DNA of 64,000 nucleotides from Brachypodium distachyon (lineage: Eukaryota > Streptophyta > Magnoliopsida > Poales > Poaceae): NCBI RefSeq assembly GCF_000005505.3, contig NC_016133.3, positions 58,989,237-59,053,236 of the forward strand, in the 5' to 3' direction. The notes below the pieces were generated by a model. That model saw only the letters and a program-made list of their open reading frames with translations. It was not told where the DNA came from and did not search any database. Shown in pieces: positions 11,457-22,678 of this stretch (positions are counted from its first letter, which is position 1; each line of letters starts with the position of its first letter). The position numbers were made by a program, and so were the translations under genes.

Positions 11457-11950
11457 GGGGATCGATCGTATTACTATTAGGGATTGAGGGCTGGGAGGCG
11501 GCCCCCTACTTTTTACGGCTGCTAACTACTCTATATGGCAAGCCGAGAAATTCTCGGTTTGGATCCAGCATTGCCCTTCAAAATGCTCCCTCAATCAGCG
11601 ACAATTAATATGGAAAAGGGCGAGCACAAATTAGGAGGATCAAAGCATGTATCTTGGATGATTACTTCTGCTCTGGCCTTAAGTATCTTCTTATGTTCTG
11701 GCCACTTTGCCATGCTCAAAGCACAGCTGAGCACACAAACACAAGTCCATAGAACAAAACGATCAGTGCCTCGAGCTCATAATACACTTGAACTGCTCTT
11801 ATTACTGAATGTAGCAGTAGCACTGGAAACGATCAGGCTGATACAGCAGAGATCGAACTGATGTCATCAGATTCCAGCGTGTGATTTCCAAGTTGATATC
11901 ATGGCCAAGATAAAAACATACAAAGTCAAGAGTAATATCATCACCGTGTA

Positions 11951-12205
11951 TCAATACAGCTTGACGATAGGTTCTTTCCCCTCCTTATAATAGGAGAGTT
12001 GCCTCTTCAATCTTTGCTCGAGCGCGTTGCCGCATGTACCCATAAGCCAGACCTCCTTGAGAGAGGCTAGATTCACTAGCCCAAAAACCTGCAAATCCGA
12101 CCCACTAGAGCACCAAATCTTGAGCATCTCAACAAGTTTGCTTCCTCCAAAAGTTACCTTGCACTTGGAGCTGCAGTCAATTTTGAGGTTCTGGAACTTA
12201 AAGGA
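11951..12205 (-). pseudogene. Lost C-terminal LRR segment of the NLR gene, beyond an in-frame stop
   Basis: Directly after the TAG at 12208-12206 the same frame stays open for 84 codons to TGA at 11953-11951. It encodes LRR-like sequence with LKEVWLMG and a charged tail ending EPIVKLY, the way related grass NLRs end. The frame and composition show this was the natural C-terminus before the stop arose. Confidence 0.85.
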
Positions 12206-15200
12206 CTAACGATCCGGCAAACACAGATCCAAGTGAAGATTATCTTGAACCAGCTTGACACAAAGACGGCGCAAGACTTTTTTCTTATTTACCAATAATT
12301 CATCAAGGGGTCGTAGGTCCTCTCCCGTTGTTACGACCATCTCGATATCCCAAAATTTCACACTTTGAAACAACTTGATCCAGAGTTTGAGGTTGTGTGC
12401 ATGTTCCCCGTACAGCTTAAGGTTCCTCAGGGTCTTGGGTGGTGGCGCCACAGTTTCAAGGATTCCAGGCTGCATATTCTCCTCAAGACGCACCGACAAG
12501 GACTCCAGGTGGCGGTGACCTGAGATGGCACAAAAGAATTGCTTGATGTTTCCCCTCTTTATGCCGGACACCTTGAGTCTGTGCAGTTGAGTAAGCTTCT
12601 TGAGCCCCTCCAGCTCTAGGAGTCGACTCACATTGACAACACCAAGTGTGTGTAATGCTGCCAGGTTGCCAATCCCTGGAGGAACCTCAACACCCCTGAT
12701 ACCATCACCTTCTTGTAGTGGCGTTGTTTTCCAGTCCTCACCTGCTCTTGGTTGAATTCGGACTATGCCATCACCTTCATACCAGGGTTTAGTGTTGCCT
12801 GCACGGATGTATTGTAGCATGGCTAGCTTACAGATCTCCGGTGGCAGAATGGCTATGGGGGTGTGTCTGACATCTAGAGTCTGCAGCTGCCTCATGCCAC
12901 CCAATGAACCCGGCAGACGATTAATCCTTTTGCATCCTCGTAGGGAGAGGAACTTGAGTCTCGTCAGTTGCTTCACCATCTTCTCGAGATGTCTGTCTTC
13001 TACGCCGTCTGCGTCTTCTAGATCCAGCACCCGGAGCCGCTCCATCTGGTCAGAAATGAAGAATGATTCCCACTTCCCAAACACTGTCAAAGACCGTAGC
13101 CGGGTGAAGTCCATGCTCTGAAACACCTTCATGTCTCTGTCCCAGTCGCTCCTTATGGTGAGGTGTTGTCCTGTGCGTTGCGAGTTCAGCTTGCAATGGC
13201 CTTCTAATGCACAGACAAGGTTGTCTTCCATTGGACGTGAGGTGATGTATCCATGGAAGAAACCATTAATTTGGCACACATTGCTTGTTGTAAATTGCTG
13301 GATTATGCTTAACGCGATGAGATCAGAGAAGTATTTTTCCCCATTCTCATCCGCGGTAGCACAGTCTGATCTGCCTCCGGAGATGTCCCAGTCCTCTGCA
13401 GTACCACCAAATCTGTCTCTCGAGTAACCCTCTGCGATCCACCGCGTAACCAAACGCCTTCGCCGGATGTCTTGCTTCATAGGAAAAACTGACACATAGA
13501 AAATACATGGCTTGACTGAATCTGAGCAAGCATCAAAGTACGACTGCATCCAAGAAAATACACCCCTTAAACTGTCATTTCTTCTGTAGTTATCCAAAAT
13601 ATTGTGCGCATGCCGGTCACTTGTAGCCGACTCCAATTCCCTGCCTAAAGTAGCTATTACTTTGGGAAGCCCACCACTAATAGCAATGGCACGGACTGTG
13701 AGCCTGTCCATGCCATCACCGGGAGCCAAACCCTTGATACATTTCGGAGGTACCTAACATTCACAATAAATACAATTATGAGATATATATAAATTCAGTT
13801 TGGAAACAATACTAACACCTTAAGTATTAAAACATAAGTTGAACTGCATTTTACAAAAGAGCATAAACCGCAAAGACAAAACAGGGCTGGGGGCATGAAC
13901 ATGTATAGGAAGAAGGGTGAAGAGGAAGGGACTAAAGGTTTTTCTTCTCGAGGATATGTGTGCATTATGTATACTGATATGCATAGAGGTCAGAAAGAAA
14001 ATTAGCTGAATTACTCCTTCAATTGGAACAGAGTAGGGCAATGTTTGAGAGTAAACAAACCTCTGTGAAGATTGTACGGGACACGTCGTCTGGTAGACAT
14101 TTGATGACGAGGGGCTGAGAACCAGCTATATCCCTGATCACGTGCTCTGCCACATTTTTTTCATTTGAAATGACAACAATACAGCTTTTGTTAGTGTGCA
14201 TCACAGATGAGAAGGCGTGTTTAATCAAGTCCCAGTCATGTGTGGACCGTAGACCATCAATAACAACGAGGCATCTGTACTGACGCAGAATTTTGCAACA
14301 CTCTTGTACTGGGTCTTGGCCTTCCATGATACCAATTGCTGCAGCTTCTTTGTTATCAGAATTATTTGAATGAAAATCCAGAAGCAGGTGCCAAGACAAG
14401 TCTGTCAAATGAAATTTAGCAGGCACGTCCACCCAGCTGAACATTGCAAACCTTTTTTTTGGTACCTGGCTGTGGTAGATGCTTCTGACGAGAGTTGATT
14501 TCCCGACGCCAGCAATCCCCCACACGGAGACAAATGCCACCTTCTTCCGCTGTAAACGGCGTTCAAGGCTTTTCCGTTCAGAGGCACGCCCAAGAATATG
14601 TTCTTTCTTGTCACGTGCCTTTTCTTGACGAAATGCAGCAGAGCGTGCCGTTTTCTCTCCGTTCTTCTTGTTCTGCAGGTATAATAAGATGCAGAGTTGT
14701 TAAATTACCTGAAACTAGCAGAGTAGCCTGTGCATTTGCAGTCGATCGACTTGACAATTTAACATATATTGTTGTATTCATATTGATTTTGTTTCCTAAA
14801 CATGTCATGGCATCAACTTCATTTCAAAGAACATCGATTGCGCTGCTCTTTTTCGACTCTTGTTCTTTCTCATTAGCTAGTTCGTCTTAAGACTAATTGT
14901 TCACGTCGACATGTCGTGCAACCATCGCAATGCAACTACCGGTCACAAAACATGCCAATATATCTCTCTCATCAATCACTTTCATCATGGATTGTTACGG
15001 AGACTCAAACAGAGAGTACTACTACCAGTACATGTGAATTGCCTAATTACGGAGACTTACCTAACTAGACTTAAATACAAGATTATTCTAACAGTAAACG
15101 GGGTATCTAGTAGGCAACCTGGGAAGGAAGTACATTAACTCTAACTTCTTAGGGTGTGTTTGGTTACCTGGGTGACCAGACCTTAGCATGCATTGCATCA

Positions 15201-17721
15201 TAGATCCAGGCTGAATGGATGCAAGATGGGGCTTCAGATTGGTATTTGGTTGCAGATGCATAGGAAAACTGCATACGAGCGTTCTCTGCATCTCGAACTT
15301 GTTCGGCCGATGCTTCCTCCTGCCGTCTCCAACCTGGGCGACCTTGGCGAAGAGGCACTCGGCAGCCTCCTGCCACCCGTGCAGCGCGCCGATGTACAGC
15401 TTGTACCCAGGCTGGACAGGGCCGCCACCTTGACGCGGTTCGCCGGAGCCCGTCCTCGTCGGCGGCAGCGGCCACCGAGGGGAGCAGGCTGGTGGTGGGG
15501 CTAGGCCGGCGACGGGGAAAGGTGGAGTCGGAGAGAGGTATTTTTTTTGAAACCGATATTTTTTTTTTGAGGGGGAGGACGATGAGAGAGATGCGGGCTG
15601 GGTGGCGGGTGCCTCGGTATAGATGCGCCGTCGGGCTGAGCCTTTGAAAAAACCCAGTGGCCTGGCGGGCTAGGCCCGACACAGAATAGTTGGGCCGCGC
15701 CGCCCGTGAGCACATCTGTGCCGCGTCTGGGCTTCATCCTCAGCCTCCCGGGCCTTCCCGGCACGGCTCGTTTATATGTTTTACTATTTTTCATACCAGG
15801 CTTCCAACAGATGACCCCGGCCGCCCGGGCCACTTTTCTCCATTCTTTTATTTTTTCGACATCCTCTCTTGCTGTGCTGAGCCCAATTAGCATTCCTATT
15901 TTGTTTTTCTTCCTTTTTGTTGGGTTGGGCTGGGTCCAGTTAGCGCTCTTTTCTCTTTTTTTTTCTCCTTGCTGGGCTGGGACGGGCTCAGGCTATTGAC
16001 GGGCCCCGACGGGTTTGCCCGGCCCGGTGGTGTTTCAGGCTGTGCCTGGGCTGTCAAGGGCATTTTTAGCCCAACCTGACCCCTATACAACCAGGCTTGA
16101 GGGGCTAGGCCCGTTTAACAGGTTTAGACTCATCTAAATCAACGACGGACACTAAGATGGGATAAACCCGCTATGACACCCAATGTACCAGCACCAATAT
16201 GACCAGCCGAGCTACGCGAACCTAAACGGTAGACTGAACACCAACACAATCGAGAGTGGAATCATTCGCTGAAAAGTTGTATTTTTCTTTTTGAGAGATA
16301 AAAGATTGTATTTTCTAAATTCTATATGGAATGGTTTCTCTTGTCCCAGATCCAGATCCATGGAAGTTTATCATAAAGGGCTTTGTCAAAGGGTTGTATT
16401 CGTCTTTTTAGACCAATCTACGCATGTTGATAGATCAAGCAAGGCATTCTAAGTTGAGATCCGTCCCATGTCATTATATATATGATGCGAATCCAATAAA
16501 GATAACATTCTTAACTTTGTTTCTCAGTTTTAAATTCAGTTTCATCTTGTCTAAATAAATCAAATAGCTATTTCACATATATAGTACTTATTCTAAATTT
16601 AGCTAGCTGCTAATTCATGCATGGAGATGTGAAGAAAGGGTGGCTTACTGGCTTATTACCTTGTTCCTGAAGACGGCGCAAAGAGGTTGACCATCAGAGG
16701 ACCATGAGAGGTCGGACAGTACTGTGTGCGGCTCCCCCGTGCAGTAAAGCGCAACCCCTAATTGCGCCGTGGACACAACGATCCGGCTGCCGTTGCTAGT
16801 GTCCGGCGGCAGGCACTTTCTGATGGCATCCCACTGTGCCACACTGGACACTTGTTCCAGGATGACGAGGTACTTTTCCTTGTTGAGCCGCTGCAAGTCG
16901 ATCTGATCATGATCGCCGTCGTCGTCGGGGTAGAATTGAGCAAGCAAGCTCTTCTTGCAAAAGTCGTGGCGGTCGACGAAATTAGGATGATCCGTCTGCA
17001 GCTTCACCCACGCGCGTCTCTTGAATCCCTGGCAGACCTTGGGGTCACCGTACGCCCTGATCAAAATCCCTTGCACAAGAGCGGCGCCTGGCCCTCCTGC
17101 AGCGCTCGACGACCACGCCGAGATCACGCCGGGATCAGCATCGGTGCCGGTGATCAAGTCGTGGAGGCCCAACCGCAAGCCGCATTCGGCGGCGGTCTCC
17201 CACGCCTCGCGTAGGATGGTGAAGGGCGGCGCCGGCACGACGCTGGCGCCGGCGGCCGGTTTATCGGAAGAAGAAGAAGTAGTAGTGATGAGCTTGTAGC
17301 GCGTGTGGCGCTGGCTGACCTCCTGGACCCGGGCCTTGAGCAGCTTGATCTCGTCGGCGGCCTCGTCCAGGGGCCGCGGCCGGAGCACCAGCTGGGTAAG
17401 GCAGGGCGGCAGCGGCGCCACCACGCGCCGGCACCAGGCCCACGGGTCGTCGTCGAGGTGGACGACGAGCTCGACCCAGTCCTCGACGTCGAAGGCCAGG
17501 TCGCGGAGCTGCCTCACCCAGGTCCGCAGCACCTGGTCGTCGTCGTCGCCATTGCTGACAACACCGAGGAAGGACTGCATCATCTGGAACTCGCCCGTGA
17601 TGAAGGCCAGATCTTTCGCCACCCGCTCCTTCACCTCCGCCTCCTCCTCTAGGGCCGATGTCACCCTGCCCAGCGTTACCTCCACGGCCTTCCTCGTCAG
17701 CCCGATCGCGAAGTCCGCCAT
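12206..17721 (-). CDS. CC-NB-ARC-LRR resistance-type protein (NLR), C-terminally truncated
   Basis: Exons 17721-16660, 14672-14061 and 13753-12206 give 1073 residues. The start MADFAIGL is the first ATG after the TATA box; upstream in-frame codons use GTG and lie at the expected transcription start. Residues 1 to about 170 form an Rx-type coiled-coil domain (TWVRQLRDLAFDVEDW). About 215-354 resemble a first NB-ARC with no Walker-A lysine. Exon 2 carries a second NB-ARC with a good P-loop (GIAGVGKST, about 406-414) and kinase-2 CLVVIDG. Exon 3 opens with a GLP motif and winged-helix region (FYVSVFPMKQDI), then LRRs (LRVLDLED, LKFLSLRGC, LQTLDVRHT). A TAG at 12206 removes 84 residues of LRR. 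Such proteins act inside the cell as effector receptors. Function of this shortened form is uncertain. Confidence 0.88.
14673..16659 (-). other. NLR intron 1 with repeat-like, GC-rich insertion
   Basis: This 2-kb intron separates the degenerate first NB-ARC from the canonical second one. Its centre (about 15150-16140) is GC-rich and starts with a tgtgtttggtt motif common at the ends of grass DNA transposons. I could not find matching terminal repeats or a target duplication, so I do not name an element. Confidence 0.4.
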
Positions 17722-18487
17722 TTCTGTGTCCTTCTTTGTGTATGCTACTGCAGCATAGACTGAGGACCTATTCCACTCCACTGGAGGAGATGAGATTATA
17801 TAGATCGATCATCAAGATGGATCGATGCTAGCGTTAGGTAGGAAATTAATATATATCCTGACCGGCCGGCCGCTCAAGTCTCAACTCTCCACGCCAAAAT
17901 TAACTAGAACCAGTGAAATGTCGACACGCGAGAACATGATGTGGCCTTCTTGATCCATCAGACCACACGCCACACTAGCTCGATCGGTCCATACCTCTTC
18001 AGCTCCTGTCAGGTCCGATGATTGATGCATTCCCACGTCATGCATCGATGCTTGATTTATGTCAGGGATGACGATCGATCGATGCATGCATTCTCCCATA
18101 TCAACTGCCCATGTAATTAATAGGCATGTGCTGCAATTCATTTAAAGCTACGTACGTATAGTACTACCTACTGCAGTGGACGTTCTTTATTCAACTGGAC
18201 ATTGTCTCATACAGTATACTTATATTGGCGAACCTACTACAGTATTGTAATAGCTCGAGCTATACAATGTCTCATATTGAACTGATCGAACGCAACCAAA
18301 GCCGTAGCATCTGTCTGATGATGCTCTGACGTCTCAATGTCCAGTCATTGGTACGATCCGATCCAGTTTGCCTACAAACACTATTAATTATTTATCCAAG
18401 TCTACACACCCGCGCAAGCACACTGGCCGTTTCTAGGTCAATTTCTATACCAGCTAGCTCATCGTCAACTCTTCCTGCGCACCCTTA
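17722..18487. other. NLR promoter and intergenic DNA
   Basis: On the minus strand TATATAAT (17802-17795) lies about 75 bases before the NLR ATG. It places transcription start near 17770 and supports ATG 17721. The rest, with many GATCGATC and TGCATGC palindromes, shows no gene. Confidence 0.6.
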
Positions 18488-18751
18488 GAGCAGGTACAAT
18501 AAGCTGATGTAAGCTGGGTATAAGAGTTTAAATAATATATTTTTAATTAGTTGGATGACAGAGAAGAGAAAAAAAAGACAAGTGTGCTACTAGTTAAGAA
18601 CCAGCTGCAGCACGAGTCTGTATACACTATGTGAGACTAGTATGTGGACCAAATATCAATAAAGTAGCACATTTTTATAGCCAACTATTGTACTTACTAG
18701 CTATTGCATTGGCTATAAATGACATGACAGACTGTATTATTAATCTTGCTC
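18488..18751. mobile_element. Tourist-like MITE (PIF/Harbinger type)
   Basis: A 264-base element. The ends GAGCAGGTACAATA and TATTAATCTTGCTC form imperfect terminal inverted repeats, and a TTA target duplication stands at 18485-18487 and 18752-18754. It is non-coding. It lies between the NLR promoter and the second PR-1/F-box cassette. Confidence 0.75.
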
Positions 18752-19953
18752 TTACATCGGCTGGATCCAATGTCTTGCTCCTTGGTTCTTATCTCTAATT
18801 AATAATGAAAGGAGGAAAGTGTCCTTTGTCCGCGTGTCTTTAATTGGTGATGGTGAAGCCTCGGTACCCTCTCTTAAATCGATCTACTCCTCTAATTAAA
18901 TATGTCATCCGTCGGTCGAGATGGATAGATATTCTATCCCTCGCTCTTAATTATACGGACAGAGTGGGTCTTTCCAAAATCTCAAAACGAGGCTCACGTC
19001 CTTAATTTGCTCTTGAGTTTATTCAAGTTGAGTGAATGATACATGACCCTTAACGGATTTATATAGGCTACAAGCCCATAAGAAATGTAAGGGCAAGATG
19101 CCACGATGATAATTTATTAGTGCAGGGCTTATGATGGACTAGGGCATGAGGGGATGGTTCATTGTCCACCATATGGCATATTAGGCCATTCCACCAATCT
19201 AACCATGACATGAAGACATATTTTTCATTGTCAAGCGTATGAGACCTTCTCTAAGAGCCAATAATTTGGCATACACACCTCACTAGCACTTAATCCTAGT
19301 CCATCGACACCCTCTGGTTATCCCTCAACGACAAAAAGAATGAAAATCGAAACAAATATATAGAGAGAAATCCCAAAAGAAAGAAAACAACTGAAGCAAA
19401 AAATTGCACACCCGAAATTTAGGGTTTTCGGAGTAGCAACTCGTGACCTGTTTTTTTTTGGAAGAACCTGTAGCAGACTAGCAGCTCACAAACCAAAGTA
19501 GTCACAAGTTTTTTTTCCAGTCAGTAGTTTTGGAGAGGAACGCTTTTTATCTCTGCAAGTGTGGTCGCGTCAACTCTTGGTCCGGTCCATTCAGTGAGAA
19601 GGGTATGCGGAACTTTGGTAGACCCCTTGGGCCTGCGTACACTTGACAGTATAGGAGAAGATGGGCCGTGCAAAAAGTAATTGGAATTGTCTTGGTATTT
19701 TCTTGTGAGAAAAAAAAGAAAAGAAAAGGCGAAGGACGATGAAAAGCAGGACATGGTGATCTGTCTGTCAGCACGAGACCGCAAAAAGAAAGAGTGAGCT
19801 ACTGTATCTCACAGACATCAAGTCACTCAACGGTCACGGGGCGCCAATGCCATGGCGCCAAATGACAAACACCAGCCCCTAGCTAGTGTACCAGCTCTGC
19901 CACACTACACTACACTCCACGGTGAGCTCTGCCGCTGCTCGACGAAACAAACC
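18752..19953. other. Intergenic DNA upstream of PR-1 copy b
   Basis: No coding exon. It contains the second direct-repeat block (19255-19510). From about 19740 it contains sequence that is the inverted copy of the PR-1a upstream region (ttcttttgcg, cagtagctcactc and the ggcgccaa motif). No clear TATA box. Confidence 0.5.
19255..19510 (+). repeat. Direct repeat, copy 2 (partner at 5190-5500)
   Basis: It matches 5190-5500 in the same orientation, with shared ttagggtttt, ggaagaacctgtagcag and agcagctcacaaacca. It marks the left flank of both cassettes. Confidence 0.75.
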
Positions 19954-20562
19954 ATGGAGCCGCCTCTCGCCGCCCTGCTAGTCCTCTGCTCCCTCCTCCT
20001 CCTCCTCAACCATCCATCATCCTCCGCCGGCCATGGCCATGGCAATCAGCACGAGCACTACGACAACGCGACGGCCTACAACGTCGCCGCCGCCGCCGCC
20101 GCGGGCACGCAGGGGCCGGGGTCGTGGGCGGATGCGCTGGAGTTCCTGTACTACCACAACGCGGTGCGCATGGCGCATTGGGAGCTGCCGCTGGCGTGGT
20201 CGCCGCGGCTGGAGTCCTACGCGCGCTGGTGGGCGTCGCAGCGCCGCGCCGACGGATGCGCGCTCCGGCACTCGTTCCCCGACGGCCAGTTCGCGCTCGG
20301 GGAGAACATCTTCTGGGGCTCCGCCGGGGCGTCATGGCTGCCGGGGGACGCCGTGAAGGAGTGGGCGGCGGAAGGGGTGGACTACTCGTACGCCGCCAAC
20401 GCGTGCGCGCCGGGCCGGGAGTGCGCGCACTACACGCAGATCGTCTGGCGCCGCACGGCGCTGCTCGGCTGCGCGCGCGTCGTGTGCGGCGACGGGGAAG
20501 GAGTGTTCATGACCTGTAACTATTACCCGCCTGGGAACGTCGTCGGGGAGAGGCCATACTGA
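19954..20562 (+). CDS. PR-1-like CAP-domain secreted protein (copy b)
   Basis: A single exon of 202 residues. The ATG at 19954 matches the start of the minus-strand copy; an in-frame ATG at 19852 is not preferred because its 34 extra residues would bury the signal peptide. Signal peptide about 1-27, then a His-rich GHGHG stretch, then the CAP domain with HNAVR, GENIFWG, CAHYTQIVWRRT and CNYYPPGN. It ends with the same CAPE-type tail PPGNVVGERPY as copy a. Main differences from copy a are in the signal peptide, the alanine run and a few surface residues. The F-box gene C starts 373 bases downstream on the same strand. It is predicted to be an apoplastic defence protein. Confidence 0.94.
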   Translation: MEPPLAALLVLCSLLLLLNHPSSSAGHGHGNQHEHYDNATAYNVAAAAAAGTQGPGSWADALEFLYYHNAVRMAHWELPLAWSPRLESYARWWASQRRADGCALRHSFPDGQFALGENIFWGSAGASWLPGDAVKEWAAEGVDYSYAANACAPGRECAHYTQIVWRRTALLGCARVVCGDGEGVFMTCNYYPPGNVVGERPY

Positions 20563-20935
20563 ATCCTGATTGTGATTGTGAGCCAAGGTTTGATAGAAGC
20601 TTTCTTCAGGGGTTAATTGGGCGTGCGCGCGGCCTGCTCGGCGAAATTCCTAGATGTTTGATGCACTTGAAAGTTGAAAAGTTTCCCTAGATTATGCACA
20701 TGTACCGAAATACTGGATGAATTCAAGCAATGGTAGTAACTGATGCAAATCCGGAGCACATCGCAAGGCCTGGGCTTTCGGTATTGTCCGCTTCTTAATT
20801 CGATCTTGTCCGGCTCTAACCACCGATGAACAATCCAATTCGAGACGGAGTCCAAACCGAGAATTTCTCGGCTTGCCATGTGGTAAAAAGCAGCCGCCTC
20901 CCAGCCCTGAATAATCCCTAATACGATCGATCCCC
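20563..20935 (+). other. PR-1b / F-box C intergenic region
   Basis: The first half is an inverted homologue of the PR-1a downstream region (about 7860-7998). The last part, with cgagaaatt and gcaagcc (on the other strand) and the ggctgggaggc tract, matches the sequence upstream of F-box B (about 11460-11560). It must carry the F-box C promoter; no clear TATA box is visible. Confidence 0.55.
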
Positions 20936-22514
20936 ATGGATTCGCACAAGCGCCGCCCCGCCGACGACGGCGACCGGCTGAGCGAGCTGCCAGACTGCCT
21001 GCTGCTGGACATCCTGTCGCGCGTGGGGTCCCGGCTGGCCGTGCAGACGAGCGCGCTCTCCCGCCGGTGGCGCCACCTCTGGCGCGACGTCCCCTGCGCC
21101 GACGTCGACGAGCGCGACTTCTCCTCCTCCGGCGGCGGCGGAGAGTTCTTCGACTCGTTCGAATACAGCGGCGTCAGCCAGGAGCAGCGGCAGCGGTGCT
21201 CCCGCTTCGAGGACTTCGCCGACCACGTCCTCTCGCCGTCGACGTCGCCGCTGTCCCAGCACCGCCGGCTCGACGCCTTCCGCCTGCGCATCGAGAGCCG
21301 CTGCGCCTACGCCATCACCGATCGCTGGGTCCGCCGCGGGCTCGCCCGCTCCCCGGCCGCCGTCGCCATCCACGGGCCCTATGGCTCCGCCGTCCGCTGG
21401 ATCAGCCCACCCCCATCGTCGTCTTCCTCCTTGGCCCGCCTCACCAAGCTGCATCTCGTCGGGGTCACCATAATGCCCGGCGCCTTCGTCTCCCCGGGCC
21501 AGGGCCACCTGCTGGGCTGCCCGGCCCTCGAGGACCTCCACATGGAGCGCTGCTACGCCTACGGCTTCCACGCCATATCCTCGCCCACGCTCAGGAGGCT
21601 CGCCGTCGTCTGCACTCGCACCGGGGGCCGCGTCGCCGGCGCCGATCTGCCCCGCCTTGAGTGCCTGCGGCTCGACCTGGTCTGCGACGGGCAGCCCGCG
21701 TCCGCCCCGCAGGAGAACCAGCCGCCGCTGCCGTCGCTCGTCGAGGCCTCGATCCGGGTCACCGAGTTGGACTACCAGATCGTCCGCAATAAGCGAGCAA
21801 TGAAGAAGAACAGGCTCGAGTTCTTCAAGTCCACGTGCGGCCTCCTCGCTCGGTTCCCCAACGTCGTCTCCCTTGATCTCTCTGGCTTCACCACCACGGT
21901 AATTAACACATCTCCATTGCATTAGTTCTCTGATCGATTTGGTGAGATCGACCGATGTTTTTTGCTTGGTGTTCCAGGCATTGCTAGAAGAGGAATCCCA
22001 AGAATTCCCAATGCTGAATCACCTGAGAGCCTTGCGTCTCGACGGTTGCGAGCTTGGATTCAACTTCCACGCCCTAACCAGCATCCTTCGGAACACCCCT
22101 AATTTGGAGACACTCAGACTGCACCGATGCAAGGTACAGTACATACAGGAACAAACATTCTTCATCAATTTCATCTTTGCTTCTGTTTGTAAACTAATCA
22201 TGCATGGACCCTTTGCCCAAGAACAGTTTCTAGGCCTGACACCCAAGAGGAAGACACCTTCCAAACGTCGTGGGTCAACAACTACAACTCTTCAGTGCAA
22301 CAACCTGAAATTGATAGAGATCAAGAGTCTGCAGGATGATGCGCCTCAAATCCTTCGACTTCTATCGGAGGATTCCAAGGGAATGCCGATGGCCCGGTGG
22401 CGGCGAGTCGACAGAGTGAGCGATGTGGCGGGCTTGGTGACGGCACAACTTCATAGAACGGAGAAAGGGACAACAATGGTGCAGAGTTACTTCCAACTAT
22501 TCAATTTTGAATAA
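20936..22514 (+). CDS. F-box protein with LRR/FBD-like C-terminus (copy C)
   Basis: Three exons, 20936-21898, 21978-22133 and 22227-22514, give 468 residues with GT-AG borders and phase-0 joins. Order: N-terminal F-box (DRLSELPDCLLLDILSRVGS, about residues 13-50), basic/Ser-rich linker, LRR-type repeats (LEDLHMERC, LRALRLDGCEL), FBD-like tail (KLIEIKSLQDDAPQILRLL). Exon 3 uses the acceptor AACAG, because the acceptor three codons later would give an immediate TGA. It is closely similar to copy B and to pseudogene A, and is paired head-to-tail with PR-1b. The expected role is SCF substrate adaptor; the target is unknown. Confidence 0.87.
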
Positions 22515-22678
22515 TGTTAATGTATTGTTTTTACTCTATATATTGATTTATATCCCCTTTTATACTCTCCAACTAGCAATTCATGTTGAAAGAAAATTTT
22601 CTGCCAATACATGGATCAAGTGCTACAACATGGACTCCCCTACCATGCGACATCGTTCTCTATCTGTTCGTCCTTTGT

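Noticed and set aside
10599..11480. Plus-strand open frame of nearly 300 codons opposite F-box B
   Set aside because: Antisense shadow: F-box motifs, introns and paralogue conservation are all on the minus strand.
15164..16140. Several frames in NLR intron 1
   Set aside because: Pro/Arg/Ser-rich frames from GC-rich repeat DNA with no motif and no splice support.
20918..21922. Minus-strand frame of over 300 codons opposite F-box C
   Set aside because: Antisense shadow in GC-rich coding DNA; it runs across the exon 1 splice site and has no known motif.
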